From Rhabdophis nuchalis (lineage: Eukaryota; Chordata; Lepidosauria; Squamata; Natricidae), in NCBI GenBank assembly GCA_039707465.1, contig CM077646.1:78826715-78890714 (forward strand): 64,000 bases of DNA, written 5' to 3'. A program made the translations under genes and the position numbers. How positions within the stretch are numbered: the stretch's first letter is position 1; each line of letters starts with the position of its first letter. The notes below the pieces were generated by a model. The model saw only the letters and a program-made list of their open reading frames with translations, ran no database searches and was not told the DNA's origin. Positions 9,220 through 21,500 of the stretch are shown here, one piece after another.

Positions 9220-10112
9220 CACTTTTATCAAAACACTTTATTGACCAGCAATGAAAAGAAAATTAAAGAAAATAGTGCAATGCAGTAACAATCTAAGTAC
9301 AGGATTCTAATATGAATAGGAAAATCAGAATCATGACAAGTTGTGTCTCTAGTATAGTTTTTTAATACGATATTTATTATGTGCTGTAATCCAAACCATG
9401 CATAGGATGCCAGATTGAGACCAGCGAATTTAGATTTATCCGTTTCAATGACGGGGCTTGGATTGCATAGTCATAGTTACCTTTCTCTCTTCATTTTTTT
9501 TGACCCTACTCCCCCCTCACAGCTGTGCCTAGTTTACCCCATTACTGATATCAAGCAAACAAATCAGTATGCTGTAAACTTTTTTTGCAAAAATCTGTGA
9601 CATGAATTGATACTCTATTTTAGAACACTTCTCACTAGTAGTGCCTGAATCAATTTTACTGCTTAGGTAAAAATCTGATTTCATCACACATTAACTATGA
9701 AAAACAACAGAACGTTATTCGATTATACTGCATTTTAATATAATGTATTTAAAAATATAATCTATGAAAAATATCTGTTCTTGCTGAAGTAAGCCTTACT
9801 TAATTCAGTAATTCATTTCTTGGTAAGAATGTACAGAATTGCAGTTGACTCTTATGCAGAAGCAACCCTACTCATACAATTTATGAACGCAGTAGCTGTA
9901 AACCGACATTCAGCAAACTTTTGATCAATTTTCATATCCGAACAAAAGAAAATCTTTCTTATTGATAATAAAATCCAGTTATTTTCCCTGAAAATAAAAC
10001 AAGATATCCAAATAAAAAGCTCTCTTTTTTGTTCTCTATTTTCTTGCTAGAAAAATTATCTTACTCTTTAGAATCTTATGATTATAATTTTATTAGTAGA
10101 AAAATACAGCAT
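9220..10112 (-). other. NINJ1: Candidate NINJ1 3' UTR exon (weak)
   Basis: NINJ1 exon 3 ends with a strong splice donor after the stop, so a non-coding terminal exon is expected to the left. On the minus strand, a good acceptor (pyrimidine-rich run, then TTTCAG) ends at 10113. An AATAAA lies at 9242-9237 with T/G-rich sequence beyond it. The 0.9 kb between them carries no transposable element that I recognise. This is inference from signals only. Other acceptor and polyadenylation sites in the same AT-rich area are possible. Confidence 0.28.
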
Positions 10113-11100
10113 CTGAAATGGTAAAGGAAATGGCTGCTATCCTGTGTCTATAATAATATCTTCTATATATTTAATGAATTAAAAAAACATTAGTAACATT
10201 ATATTTGTAGGTAACTAAAAATAGAATGCAGTTTGTGCTCACAAATGATAAATTAGAAAAAATGTTCACTATATTTTTTAAAGAAAAAAATGTAGTATAT
10301 ATATATATATATATATAATATAATATTCTGTAAAGGTTTAATTTACTGGCTTGGTTTCATTAAATATACTTAAAAAATATTGTTTCTTATGTAAATTGAC
10401 TTTAAAAAAGCTAATGAGATGAGAAAAAATTGCTATAATCAAAATTTGACTCTCATCTTGTGCATAGTCAATGAGCCTTTCTATTTCTACTTTACAGTTT
10501 TAAAGTTAGCAGTGCAGGTCAGAGAAAAATGCACTGTGGCTTTTGAATTGTGTTGGAAAGATCCATGAAGAATCTATTCAAGTGTTGACAAGCCATCCTT
10601 AATATAAAAAAGATAGACCTATCAAGATTTTGGAAGTGGGAAGTAATCCTTATTAAAATAGAAAATATTCACCATGGATGGTGCATGTTGTGAAATGTAA
10701 TTTATTCATTACATTTATATGCCACCCATCTCGCTATCAAGGGTGATTGGGCAAAATGAGCACAGAGAGATATTTCTCACTGACATTGTGCACAAAAGGG
10801 ATAAAAAAGATGCAGCACCAATCTTTAAGAACGACTGGACCACAAAATGAATAAGAGATACTTTTTATATCCCTGTTCTCCAAAAGTATCAGGGTTAAAT
10901 GACCCTATTATCACTGTGTTTATTCTGTTTGTGAGTAACATGGAAAGTTGGCAGCTGTTTAAGACACTCAAAATGGTGTAGCATATGGAAGAAGGAAAGA
11001 ATTGAGAATAAAATTGTTATTCTGTCACCCGCGACAACACGTGTTTGATTGTTCCCTTATATCATCCCTTAGTTTATGGTAAAGTAGATGGAACTCAAAC
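10113..11100. other. Gene-free AT-rich interval
   Basis: No exon is seen. A TA dinucleotide microsatellite lies at about 10296-10319. The remainder is AT-rich and not recognisably repetitive. Confidence 0.5.
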
Positions 11101-11106
11101 ACGTAC

Positions 11107-11114
11107 ACACACAC

Positions 11115-11188
<74 letters not shown>

Positions 11189-11216
11189 AGGGAGAGGGAG
11201 AGGGAGGGAGAGGGAA
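11107..11216. repeat. Compound CA / GA microsatellite
   Basis: A short CA-rich start is followed by about 35 GA units and then GAGGGA-type units. Reading frames through it are artefacts of Arg/Glu-encoding repeats. Confidence 0.95.
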
Positions 11217-11406
11217 AGAGAAACAACTCCTAGCAATTATGTGAAATTACATTCTGGAATGCAGCTTGGAGTTTTGCTCTGTTTTAGTCAGGCAAGCAAA
11301 TTGTTCTGATCAAGTACTATATAAAGATAAACTCTCTTAAACAACTGATCAAAAGCTATAATAAACAGCAATTCCAGAGGCAAGAAATAAACAAAACTCT
11401 TTATAT

Positions 11407-11714
11407 CAGAAGTGTCAAATTTGATTTCTTTGAGGGCCACATCAGGGTTGTGTTTGACCTCAGGAGGCCAGGGTGGGTGTGGCCAGCTCAACATCACTGG
11501 CCCAAGCATTCTGTTAGCCAAAACTAGCTCCCAAGCTCCGTTTTCAACTGTCATGGCTTCCTGCAACCCTCTGCCAGCAAAACCAGCTGTTTTCTGTTTT
11601 CGTTGGCACAACACTGCAATCTGGTCCTTTGCTTTTCCAGGGTGGCACTGCGGGCCAGATCTAAGCACCCTGTGGGCTGGATCTGGGTCCCAGGCCTTCA
11701 GTTTGATACACCTG
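11407..11714. mobile_element. hAT-like MITE (CAGNNGTGTCAAA ends)
   Basis: The left end reads CAGAAGTGTCAAATTTGAT and the right end, reverse complemented, starts CAGGTGTATCAAACTG. Such CAG...CTG ends with TCAAA are familiar from hAT non-autonomous elements in amniotes. The body is GC-richer than its surroundings. I see no clean 8-bp target duplication, so it is old. Confidence 0.6.
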
Positions 11715-13580
11715 ACCTATTTTATAATGCCTTTATACAAAGTTGTGATGTGTTCACACAGTAAGGTCATGCAACATGCTAGACTATAGTTGACTTAACC
11801 ATAGTTTATTGAATAACTGGCTGGGTTTGCAAAATGTTTTCAGCCATAAACCATGGTTTACAAGCCACAAGGCATGGCTTCACACATCACAGTTGTTCTA
11901 AGCAGACTAGAGTATCAATGAAATAATACAAAATTGTACAATATATATATTTCTACTTGGAAAAAAAGGTTGGACACCCACCTGTTTGGAACACTTTGAA
12001 TGACTATCAGTGGCCATTAGTTGAAGGGAAGTGGTCTTTGACAAACAAATGTTTGTTTGCTCCAACATTACCATCACTTTCTGCATTGATTGCATTCACT
12101 TTCTTCTTATCCATAGCACCCTACCAGATACAATTATTCATATGAAATTATATAAATAAGAACAATTTGGGTTGTATATCCACATAGTTCACTGGGATTT
12201 GAATGTCTTGTAGACAAAATTATTGTTTAATGCTGAAATGTACATGGGTCTTTCCCTACCTATATGAAGTCCATACTTTCATGTATAGATGCTCTCATTC
12301 TTGGGTCAGCATTTATGGTTGCAACTTCATACACTACAAATAAAATTCAGTTTTCCTCCATGATGGCAGCCCATCATTTTTATAAGATTAAGAACATATA
12401 TAAAATGGCCTTTCTGATAAATAATCCAACTCAAAGAAAGACATGCTTGTTGAGGTTCTTCATCCAAGCGAAACTGGCACAAAATACAGAAACTGTCTTC
12501 AGAATTTTAAAGAATGTTGGTCTCTGGAAGGAAAAAGGAAAAAATGAAAAACCAGTTAAAAGGATCAAATTCAGCTTGCTTATTTTCATTTATTTCCTTT
12601 AATTCTTTTTCCCCATTTCATCACAGAATATTCAGACCAATTTCTATAGATAAGGTGGCATAAAATGCATGGCTTTAAGCAATTAAGTTTGGATCTTTCA
12701 GCAAAAATGAACTGAAGTGATCAGTATTCATAACGGAGTAAAATATCATAAAGAGCAATGGCGGTATCCATGAGAGAGTTTGGTGCTGATTATTTTTCAT
12801 ATTCCAAACCTTTTTCTCATGAGCAATGTGGCACTTGGTGGCCTAAACTATTTCTCCCAACTGATTCTATAATCTTACTGTATTTTGAGTATAATGCTAG
12901 AAAGGTAGCATGAGTAAGCTTTATGTTCATAAACTTCCTTTTCATCTTTTTATACATCGGTCGAATGGAAATCAATTCATTTTCAACTAACTGAGATTTG
13001 TTGTTATTGAACAAACAATGGTTAGCATTAGTTGTGGTCTGGGGAAATTAGCCAATTCAGTCGATTCCATCTTATTTGTTAATGTTATCAACCTACTTAC
13101 TTATCCATCAAAACTCATTTAAAATTGAGATTAAAAAGCAGAGACAGAATAACATAGTTGGAAGGAACCCTGGAGATCTTCTGAAATAAGATCAATGTTA
13201 AGTACCAACTCAGTGTCCTGATGAGATAGCTTCTTTAATCACTCTGCCATAACCAAGAAGGCCGTTTCCCTTTTTTCTTCACATGGAACATAAAAAGTCT
13301 CTTCTGTGTATCTTAATATTTGGCTGAGCATAAACAGAAATATGTACTTTCTGAAATATGACCAACTGTAGTTGCCCCCGGTTTTACCATGTGCAATTAA
13401 ATTAAGTATAATTCATTAAAAATGGAAAAAGAGTTTATTGAACATGAAGAGGAAAATTTTCTGATCTTCATGAGGAGGATTTTCAAAGGAGAGTAATGCA
13501 ATCTCTACTGTGACTAGGGCAGAGATATGAAATAAAGAATTGTATTACTCCTGAACCCATCGATAATACCTTGTACTGTA
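11715..13580. other. Gene-free interval
   Basis: I find no exon with convincing splice sites and no recognisable element. Short frames of 60-110 codons show no family resemblance. Confidence 0.45.
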
Positions 13581-13583
13581 TAA

Positions 13584-16500
13584 TTGATCTGCGCATGCGC
13601 GACATGGCGGTCGCGTTTTGAGGCTGGGAGAAGCCCGGGGTGTAGTTTCACCCCCAGGAAGATGTCGCCAGCCCCTACTTACCATCACTGAGGGCTGGCC
13701 TGACGAGCCGAACTGCCCGTCGTCGCGCCGAGCCGCCCGAAGCTGAAGGGCGAGCCGTGCGGGCGACGACGGAGAGCAGAGAAGACGGGAGAGGCAAGTC
13801 GGCCTGTTTGCGGCCTAGAGCGTCCCGGCGCGGCCGGAAGGAAGAGAGGTAGGCCGCAAAGCCGGGACGCGGAAGATCGGCCGGCTGCGAGATGGGGCCG
13901 GGCCAGGAGAGCTACCATCGGGCCGCACGACCAGTGGCAGGTCGTGCGGTCCTACCCTGGCCTGTGCCCGAAATATCCCCAATCCCGATCGGCTTGTGTT
14001 GGCGAGGACTGCTCATAAGGGAGGCTGGAAGAGAAGGCTGGTGAGAGAAGGTGCGGAGGTTTGGAAGGAAGGTGTTGTTGGAGGAGTTGGAGGAAGGAGA
14101 TGGAGAAGGAAGGAGAAGGCGAAGGAGAAAGAAAGAAAGAAATGGAGAAGGAGAAGGAGAGAGAAGAAGAGGAGGAGAGAGGAGGAGAGAGGAGGAGAGA
14201 GAAAGAAGGAGAGAGAATGAGAGAGATGGAAGGAGCGATGGACGGAGATCGAGAGAGATGGACGGTGATGGTGATGAGATGGAGATGGGAAGGAGTTGGA
14301 GACGGTGGAAATGGAAGAAGGAGAAGGAGAAAATTTGAACATGTATGCTGGTTGAGCAGTCTGGCGTGGAACATCTGCAGCCGCTTTGTGGAATGGTGGA
14401 CCTGGCCGAGGACAACCCGGGAAGAGCTTTTAACATCTGTAACATCTTGGAGTGAGTGCACGGGACTGGAGGAGGTTGGCTGATAATATCTGGGCCATTA
14501 GAGGGCTGTATCTTACATCAGGCCGCATGATGGACTAATTAGCCATGCGGCACTAAATACGAACTAAGCCCCTTAGTTCGTATTTAAGGACAGATGGATG
14601 GGGCCTGTAATGGGACTGGATTCGATCTCCCCATCCATAAGACTCTGGATTCTGACTTTACCCCCCATCCTGAAATATATCCTTGCACTTAGCCACTTTA
14701 TCTGCTTTTCGGACTTGTGTTTTTTGCCTTCCTGGACTTGGACTGCCTCGGGGGCTTTTATCATGTACTCTAGGCGCGACCTCCTTGGCCTGCGGGAGTC
14801 TCCCCTCTCGCAGGCCTGGCCCTCCTGTCTAACACGGGCCCACCTCGATGATGGATTGATTATTCCTGAGAGGTGGGCGAAGCGCAGGTTGAGGGGGTTT
14901 TTAGGGAGGTTTTTAATTCGGATTTTAGGGGGTTCCAGGGAGGAGGGGAAAAATAGTCCAGGGAGGGGACAGCAATTGAGGCCGGCGGGCGGAAATAGGG
15001 AAACGGAGGAAGGGGAGGGGGGAGTCATTTCCCCGGTGGCTTTTTCCATCGATTCAGTCTTGGGGAGGGGCAGGGGCGGAGGGAGACGAAATGGTCATCA
15101 TCGGTTGGAAGACCGTGGCCGCTGGATTCAGGCGGTCACGTGCTCCAACTCTCCGCTCTCCCATCGCAGACTAGGTGGGCAGGAATCACAGACCCGGGGC
15201 CCGAGGCTGATGTTATGCAACGCCAGGTCCGTGGTTCAAAAAGCCCCCCTCATTCGTGACCTAGTGTCAGAGGGGGACCCGGACCTGGTGGGTATAACAG
15301 AAACCTGGTTGGGCCACGAGGGGGGTATGCCCCTCGTGGACATGTGCCCAACAGGTTACCGTGCCTTCCATCAGCCAAGGGCCCTAGGGAGGGGTGGGGG
15401 GGTGGCGATTATCGTAAAGGAAGGTCTTGAACCGAAGGAGACCACAGACCCTCAGACAACCGGGTGTGAATCTCTCTGCGTGAGATGGGGCCTAGGGAGG
15501 CAGTTGGGCGTGTTAGTTGTATACCTGGCTCCTCGCTATGCAACAACAGCCCTGCCCGAGCTCCTAGAGGTGATAGCCGAGACGGCAGTTGAGACCCCCA
15601 GACTGGTAGTCATGGGGGACTTTAACTTGCCGTCGGCAGGCGAAGCCTCTGGAGCAGCTCGGGAGTTCATGGCCTCCATGACGGCCATGGACCTGACCCA
15701 GGTAGTTTTAGGCCCCACTCACGAGGGAGGAAACACACTGGATTTCATCTTTGTCTCGGGACAGTGGAGTTGTGATCTGGGAATAGGGGACCTAGCCATC
15801 ACTCCCTTGTCATGGACAGATCACGCTCTCCTTCGGCTGGACTTTCCAATCGCTACACCTCACCGCGGGGAGGCGGAACCGGATATTCCTATATGGTTCC
15901 GCCCCAGGCTTCTAATGGACCCGGAAAGGTTCCAGAGGGAGCTTGGGCCAATTCCTGTGACCCTGCCCCGCGACTCGACTGAGGACCTAGTGGCCGCATT
16001 TTTAAGTGCGGCCGCGGGGGCCTTGGACCGAGTCGCGCCCTTGCGGCCTCTCTTGCGGCGGCGATTCACCCAGGCTACTTGGTTTACCGAGGAGCTTCGG
16101 GGGATGAAACGCCACAAGAGATGCCTAGAGAGCAGATGGAGATCCTCTCGCTCCGAAGCCGACCGAACACTAGTGAGAACCCATATTAGGGCTTACTTAG
16201 TGGCGATAAGGGTGGCCAAACGTGAGTATTGTGCCACCCTTATTGCATCCGCAGATAACCGCCCTGCCGCCCTGTTTGGGGTGACCCGCTCCCTCCTTCA
16301 TCAGAGGCCGCGGGAAGCCCCTCTGCAAGGGCGAGCAGAGGAATTTGGGATTTATCTGCAGGAGAAAATCACTCGGATTCGGAATGAGCTACCCTCAATC
16401 GACAGTGGTCCTGTGGGACTGTCCGAGACTAGTCTTGAGGTTCCTTCTTGGGAGGAGTTTGACTTTGTTACCACCGAGGATATGGACAGGTTGTCAAGGA

Positions 16501-18016
16501 AACTTAGGGCGACCACATGTTTATTGGACCCGTGTCCCTCCTGGCTTGTACTGGCATCCTGGGAGACGACACGAGGCTGGCTCCAGGGCATTGTCAACGC
16601 ATCTTTGAGTGAGGGGTCCTTGCCTGCCGTCTTGAAAGAGGCGGTAGTGAGGCCCCTCCTCAAGAAGCCGTCCCTGGACCCAGCTTTATTAGAGAACTAT
16701 CGTCCGGTCTCCAACCTTCACTTTTTGGTGAAGGTTGTCGAGAGTGTGGTAGCCCAACAGTTTCCGCGACACCTGGAGGAAGTTGATTATCTAGACCCGC
16801 GCCAGTCCGGCTTCCGACCCGGTCACAGCACCGAGACGGCATTGGTCGCGTTGGTTGATGATCTCTGGAGGGCGCGGGATAGAGGTTATTCCTCTATCCT
16901 AGTCCTATTAGACCTCTCGGCGGCTTTTGATACCATCGACCATGGTATCCTATTGCACCGACTGGGGGGGTTGGGGTTGGGAGGCACCGTTTTGTGGTGG
17001 TTCTCATCCTACCTCTCTGGTCGGTCGCAATATGTGTTGACGGGAGGGCAGAGGTCGACCTCGAGGCCTCTCTTATGTGGGGTTCCTCAGGGGTCGGTCC
17101 TCTCGCCCCTCCTTTTCAACACATATATGAAGCCGCTGGGTGAGATCATCCGTGGTTTTGGGGTGGAGTACCACCTGTACGCTGATGACACCCAGCTGTA
17201 CATATCCACCCCAAACCACCCCAACGATGCCGCCGAAGTGCTGTCCCGGTGTTTGGAGGCCGTACAGATCTGGATGGGTGGTAACAAACTCAGGCTCAAC
17301 CCTGCCAAGACTGAGTGGCTGTGGTTTCCGGCACCCCGGTTCAGCCAGATTACACCAACTCTGGCCATTGGGGGCGAAACACTGGCCCCCGTGGAGAGGG
17401 CGCGCAATTTGGGTGTCCTCCTGGATTCCCGGCTGTCCATGGAGGACCATGTGGCGGCCGTGGCCAGGGGGGCGTTTCATCAGGTACGCCTGATGCGCCA
17501 ATTGCGCCCCTTACTGGAGGGGCGCTTCAAGGTTTTGACAACTATCTTTAAAGCGCTCCATGGCTCGGGGCCTAGTTATATGCGAGACCGCCTCCTGCCC
17601 CATACATCCCTTAGACCGATACGCTCCCACAGAGAGGGCCTTCTCAGGGTGCCGTCGGCCGGACAATGCCGACTGGCGACACCCAGGGGAAGAGCCTTCT
17701 CTGTGGCGGGCCCAGCCCTTTGGAATGACCTACCCCCTGAATTACGTACCATCACCGACCTCCGCCTCTTCCGCCAATGTCTTAAGACATATTTGTTCCA
17801 ACAAGCCGGCCTAGCCTAACCTCCCATGGGGACTTTTAGGTAGTTTTAAATTGGGTTTTTAAAATTTGGTTTTAGCGCAGGATAGGATTATTTAATAGTT
17901 TTTTAAATTATATTTATTGTATTTTGTATGTTTTTAAATTTTCCTGTGCGCCGCCCTGGGTCCTTTGTGGAGAAGGGCGGGATATAAATTTAAATAAATA
18001 AATAAATAAATAAATA
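13584..18016 (+). mobile_element. Near-complete L2-clade LINE
   Basis: A GC-rich 5' UTR (from about 13584) includes a long GA-rich tract at about 14030-14340. It leads into one long endonuclease-RT frame (14598-17819), a short 3' UTR with GCGCCGCCCTGGGTCC near 17948, and a terminal (TAAA)n array. This layout and tail are typical of L2-clade LINEs in squamates. Fragments of the same family lie at 1002-1390 and 32995-33343. The element is antisense to NINJ1 and would lie in its last intron if the 3' UTR exon is as proposed. The exact 5' end and a target duplication could not be fixed. Confidence 0.85.
14598..17819 (+). CDS. L2-clade LINE endonuclease / reverse transcriptase (ORF2-like)
   Basis: The frame is 1073 codons with no stop. 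Residues about 203-417 form an apurinic-type endonuclease, with Glu in ITETWL (about 233), Asp/Asn in MGDFN (about 338), TLDFIF (about 380) and Asp-His in TDHALL (about 407). Residues about 640-930 form the reverse transcriptase: SGFRPGHSTETALV, the block LLDLSAAFDTIDH (about 770), GVPQGSVLSPLLF (about 829) and the catalytic YADD (about 861). The C-terminal region ends RLFRQCLKTYLFQQAGLA. The protein would nick target DNA and prime cDNA synthesis there. The first ~200 residues resemble no domain, so the true start may lie further in. All catalytic motifs look intact. Confidence 0.9.
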   Translation: MGPVMGLDSISPSIRLWILTLPPILKYILALSHFICFSDLCFLPSWTWTASGAFIMYSRRDLLGLRESPLSQAWPSCLTRAHLDDGLIIPERWAKRRLRGFLGRFLIRILGGSREEGKNSPGRGQQLRPAGGNRETEEGEGGVISPVAFSIDSVLGRGRGGGRRNGHHRLEDRGRWIQAVTCSNSPLSHRRLGGQESQTRGPRLMLCNARSVVQKAPLIRDLVSEGDPDLVGITETWLGHEGGMPLVDMCPTGYRAFHQPRALGRGGGVAIIVKEGLEPKETTDPQTTGCESLCVRWGLGRQLGVLVVYLAPRYATTALPELLEVIAETAVETPRLVVMGDFNLPSAGEASGAAREFMASMTAMDLTQVVLGPTHEGGNTLDFIFVSGQWSCDLGIGDLAITPLSWTDHALLRLDFPIATPHRGEAEPDIPIWFRPRLLMDPERFQRELGPIPVTLPRDSTEDLVAAFLSAAAGALDRVAPLRPLLRRRFTQATWFTEELRGMKRHKRCLESRWRSSRSEADRTLVRTHIRAYLVAIRVAKREYCATLIASADNRPAALFGVTRSLLHQRPREAPLQGRAEEFGIYLQEKITRIRNELPSIDSGPVGLSETSLEVPSWEEFDFVTTEDMDRLSRKLRATTCLLDPCPSWLVLASWETTRGWLQGIVNASLSEGSLPAVLKEAVVRPLLKKPSLDPALLENYRPVSNLHFLVKVVESVVAQQFPRHLEEVDYLDPRQSGFRPGHSTETALVALVDDLWRARDRGYSSILVLLDLSAAFDTIDHGILLHRLGGLGLGGTVLWWFSSYLSGRSQYVLTGGQRSTSRPLLCGVPQGSVLSPLLFNTYMKPLGEIIRGFGVEYHLYADDTQLYISTPNHPNDAAEVLSRCLEAVQIWMGGNKLRLNPAKTEWLWFPAPRFSQITPTLAIGGETLAPVERARNLGVLLDSRLSMEDHVAAVARGAFHQVRLMRQLRPLLEGRFKVLTTIFKALHGSGPSYMRDRLLPHTSLRPIRSHREGLLRVPSAGQCRLATPRGRAFSVAGPALWNDLPPELRTITDLRLFRQCLKTYLFQQAGLA

Positions 18017-18021
18017 TAATA

Positions 18022-18248
18022 CAGGGGTAGTCAACCTTTTTATACTTACCGCCCACTTTTGTATCTCTGTTAGTAGTGACATTTTCTAACCGCCCACCGG
18101 TTCCACAGTAATGGTGATTTATAAAGTAGGGAAGTCAATTAAATTTAAAAAAAGGAAAGTGCTTCAGTACCGGACAAAACCCCTATTGCCCACCATGAAA
18201 GCTGGAACGCCCACTAATGGGTGGTAGGGACAAGGTTGACTACCACTG
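18022..18248. mobile_element. hAT MITE (CAGKGGTAGTCAACC ends), copy 1
   Basis: The ends are CAGGGGTAGTCAACC and the complement of CAGTGGTAGTCAACC. Flanking 8-mers ATATAATA (18014-18021) and GTGTAATA (18249-18256) match at 6 of 8 bases, consistent with an aged hAT duplication. It sits directly behind the L2 tail. A second copy, in the opposite orientation, is at 41179-41400. Confidence 0.85.
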
Positions 18249-18362
18249 GTGTAATACATAGAAATGGTGAGTTTTAAAAATGTTTCTCTACAAAAAGAAA
18301 GAGACTTTTTTCACACTAAAGCCACTCCTGTTTTATGATACTTTAAACTGGAGCTTACCTTT

Positions 18363-18514
18363 CTATGCCTTTTGATCTGGGATAGACGGCTTCTGAACTC
18401 CAAAAGCAGTGATAAATATATTGACAACTACTATAACAAACACCAGTCCAGTGGCAAGGTTATTGAGAAAGTCCAGTTTGGCGTGTTTTGCAGGATTATT
18501 AAGGTCATATTTAA
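18363..18514 (-). CDS. NINJ1: NINJ1 coding exon 3 with stop codon
   Basis: After the acceptor TTCTTTCCTTCTAG, two bases complete a split Val codon. Then come KYDLNNPAKHAKLDF, the second membrane helix (LATGLVFVIVVVNIFITAF) and the tail GVQKPSIPDQKA before TAG at 18365-18363. The stop is followed after four bases by a consensus donor, G|GTAAGC (intron from 18358), implying a separate non-coding 3' exon. No polyadenylation signal is found close behind the stop, which supports that reading. Confidence 0.95.
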
Positions 18515-21500
18515 CTAGAAGGAAAGAACAGGGAAAGAGATTATATTCTCACTAATGAGCAATTACTTTTGGAAATGAAGAGGTCAGCATGAGGAAGTAA
18601 CATTTCAAAATTGCATGCCAAAGAGACTTCTGTCTAAGACATGCAAAAAATGATTATATGAGCATGAGGATCCTTTTCAACATAAAAGAAAAGTGGATTT
18701 CCACATAGTAATAGTTATACTTGGTATATGGTATATTATTATCACATTGTAATTGCTATTTTTCAATCGACCTGCTGGTTGAAATAAAATACAACAAACA
18801 CTGAATTCAGTAGTCATAAGAAACATCATTAAGTGAACTGCATTTATCAATCAGAACAATATTTTTATACAATTGAAAAACAGTATTGGTGGGTTCCTAC
18901 TGGTTTGGCTAAACTGGTAGTGGTTTGGCAGCCTGGGATGCTGAAACTGGCAGCAACCCAGGCCTGCCATGCCCCCAAAACTGGTTCTCCAGGTGGCACC
19001 GTAGGCAGCGCCATCTTGTTTTTGGCTTCTGCGCATGAGCAGAACAATTTTGATGGCAATGCGTATATGTGCTCATGAGTGAACCAGCAGTAGTGCCTGC
19101 CAGGACCCACCCCTGAGTATTACCTATATGAATACTTATTCAGTCTATCATTACTTTCCTGTTCAGAAGTGGGAAAACTCTTTGGCAGCCCTCTAATCCA
19201 ACACTTTCTTTTCACTCCTTCCTACTCAGACTTATTCAAAGAAGTAAAAAGAAAAGATGCCGGGATGTCTGCATGCAATATACACTTAAAGAACAAATCA
19301 ATCACACCCTCAAGGCCAACATCTTGAATTATTTGGCCATATATACTGCTGACAACCCTGAAATAAATTGATTTGTTTCAAAGGACCAACCTTACATCCA
19401 CTTATTTTCCAATTTCAGAAATGAACTTACATAAGAACATAAGAGTAGCCTTGCTGGAACAGGCCACAGCCCATCTGGTCCAGCATTCTGTCTCACACAG
19501 TGGCTCCCCATTTGCTTCAGGGTATTCCCAAGCAGATGTCTTCACCTGCTTATGATTCCCTGCAAATGGCATTGAGAAATATCCTGCCTATCTCTCCAAC
19601 CCGGAGGGTGTCCTTAGGCATCCATCATGATAGCCATGGATACCCTTGTTCTCCTTCTATGTGGATAGTCTAGAAAGCAATCTTCCAGGCTCCACTATCA
19701 TCAACTCCTTTAAAGGTGAAGGTAAAGGCTCCCCTCGCATATATGTGCTAGTCATTCCCGACTCTAGGGGGCGGTGCTCATCTCCATTTCAAAGCCAAAG
19801 AGCCAGGACTGTCTGAAGACGTCTCCATGGTCATGTAGCCGGCATGACTAAATGCCGAAGGCGCACAGAATGTTGTTACCTTCCCACAAAAGATGGTCCC
19901 TATTTTTTCTAATTGTATTTTTACATGCTTTCAAACTGCTAGGTTGGCAGAAGCTGGGACAAGTAACGGGAGCTCATTCTGTTATGCGGCGCTAGGGATT
20001 CGAACCGACACACTGCCAACCTTTCTGATTAACAAGCTCAGCGTCTTAGGCACTGAGCCACCGCATCCCACTCATCAACTCCTTTACTCAACTGTATTTT
20101 CGCAGGACTGTCTTGCCATAGAGCAAACCCAGTAAGTGCAGCTTAAAAGGTGCCAACAGGTACAATGAGTCCCCCACCTAAACCCACCCCAAGCAACTTT
20201 CCCCCTTCAGATGTGAATCACAAATCCCAGGATTATGCAGACTTTCAGAGCCACTTCACAAGACAATGTCTCAGTTTCCCTCCTTCTGAAGAGTATTTTA
20301 TTCCCTCCCCCTACTCTTTTGGTGGTTTGCTATGCTGTTACAACATGCCACACTTTGTTGCTAATGTTATTGCTACAATAGTACGTTGAGAATTTCTGCC
20401 TCTATTCAATGAGTATTCCATGTTTTAATTTGGTTACTTATTACAATGTATTTGATTTAGAAAAATAGCATTTACAGGAAATACAGACTGAAATCCCCAC
20501 AATTAATCTAGTTCTAGCACAATCTGGGGATTTCTTTTCTTTGTTCCATTCAGTCACAGGCTTCCTGGCTAACCTCGAGGGTCAAAAGTGCATTTTATAT
20601 AATAACCATCGCAAATAGGGCCACTTTCGGGCAAAGGAAGAATTCTGTTCATACCTTGCGCTGTGGTTCCTAGTCATGACACGTTCTTCCTGCTTAAAAC
20701 CACAAAAACTAAAAAGTGGAAGTGGGCTTCATGAAATTCAGAAGCATAAGCATAAGAGAATCACCACTCTTACACAATGCATTTTCCAGGAGCCAGCACT
20801 GCAGTTAGATTAACACATTCAGGTTTTTTCCCAGGCTTTGGGGGAATTCTTTGGAAAGGAATATCCACCAGTGGCAGTAAGAGGCTTTCAAAGCAAGAGA
20901 CTCATGTTTTTAGAGCTGACATGTAGCTATTTCGCCATAGCAATGGAAACGTGGATTATTATTATTATTTTTAAATGCAAGTTTCTGTATGAACAAACCC
21001 GAGGTCTAAGATTTCAGAGGGAATAACAAATATGCGGTATAAAGCTGAACTTGAAACTGTTCTTATGTATGGGGAAATGTTAAGTTTTTTATTAGAGCAA
21101 TTCCTCTCATTTTGTGTAGATCAAACGATTCATTTCCCCCTTTCATTTCAAAAACAAAGCTTTTGAAATTGATATAGTATTTTCTGCTGATAAAATCTAC
21201 AGCAGGGGCACCTAGAGGGAATTTAAAAAAAAATCAAGTTAATGATAACAGCCTATCCCTTATTTTTACATCTGTCACAAGGCACATAAATTGGGGGCAG
21301 GTCTTTGATATCACTTGGCACAGCTGCCCTCCTAAATGTTTCTGACACACACACACGCACACACACACACACAGAGCTCCTGATTTACAGTGCATTCAAG
21401 GGGAAACTTTCAACACATTCTCAACTCAAATGGCAAATCTTTCACTTGTGCTGTCCGGGTGTTTTTCTTTACACATTAATCTGGGAAAGAAGTTGTGACA

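Noticed and set aside
13912..14483. Overlapping Ser/Leu/Pro-rich and Arg/Glu-rich frames
   Set aside because: They are products of a GA-rich tract in the 5' UTR of the L2 LINE.
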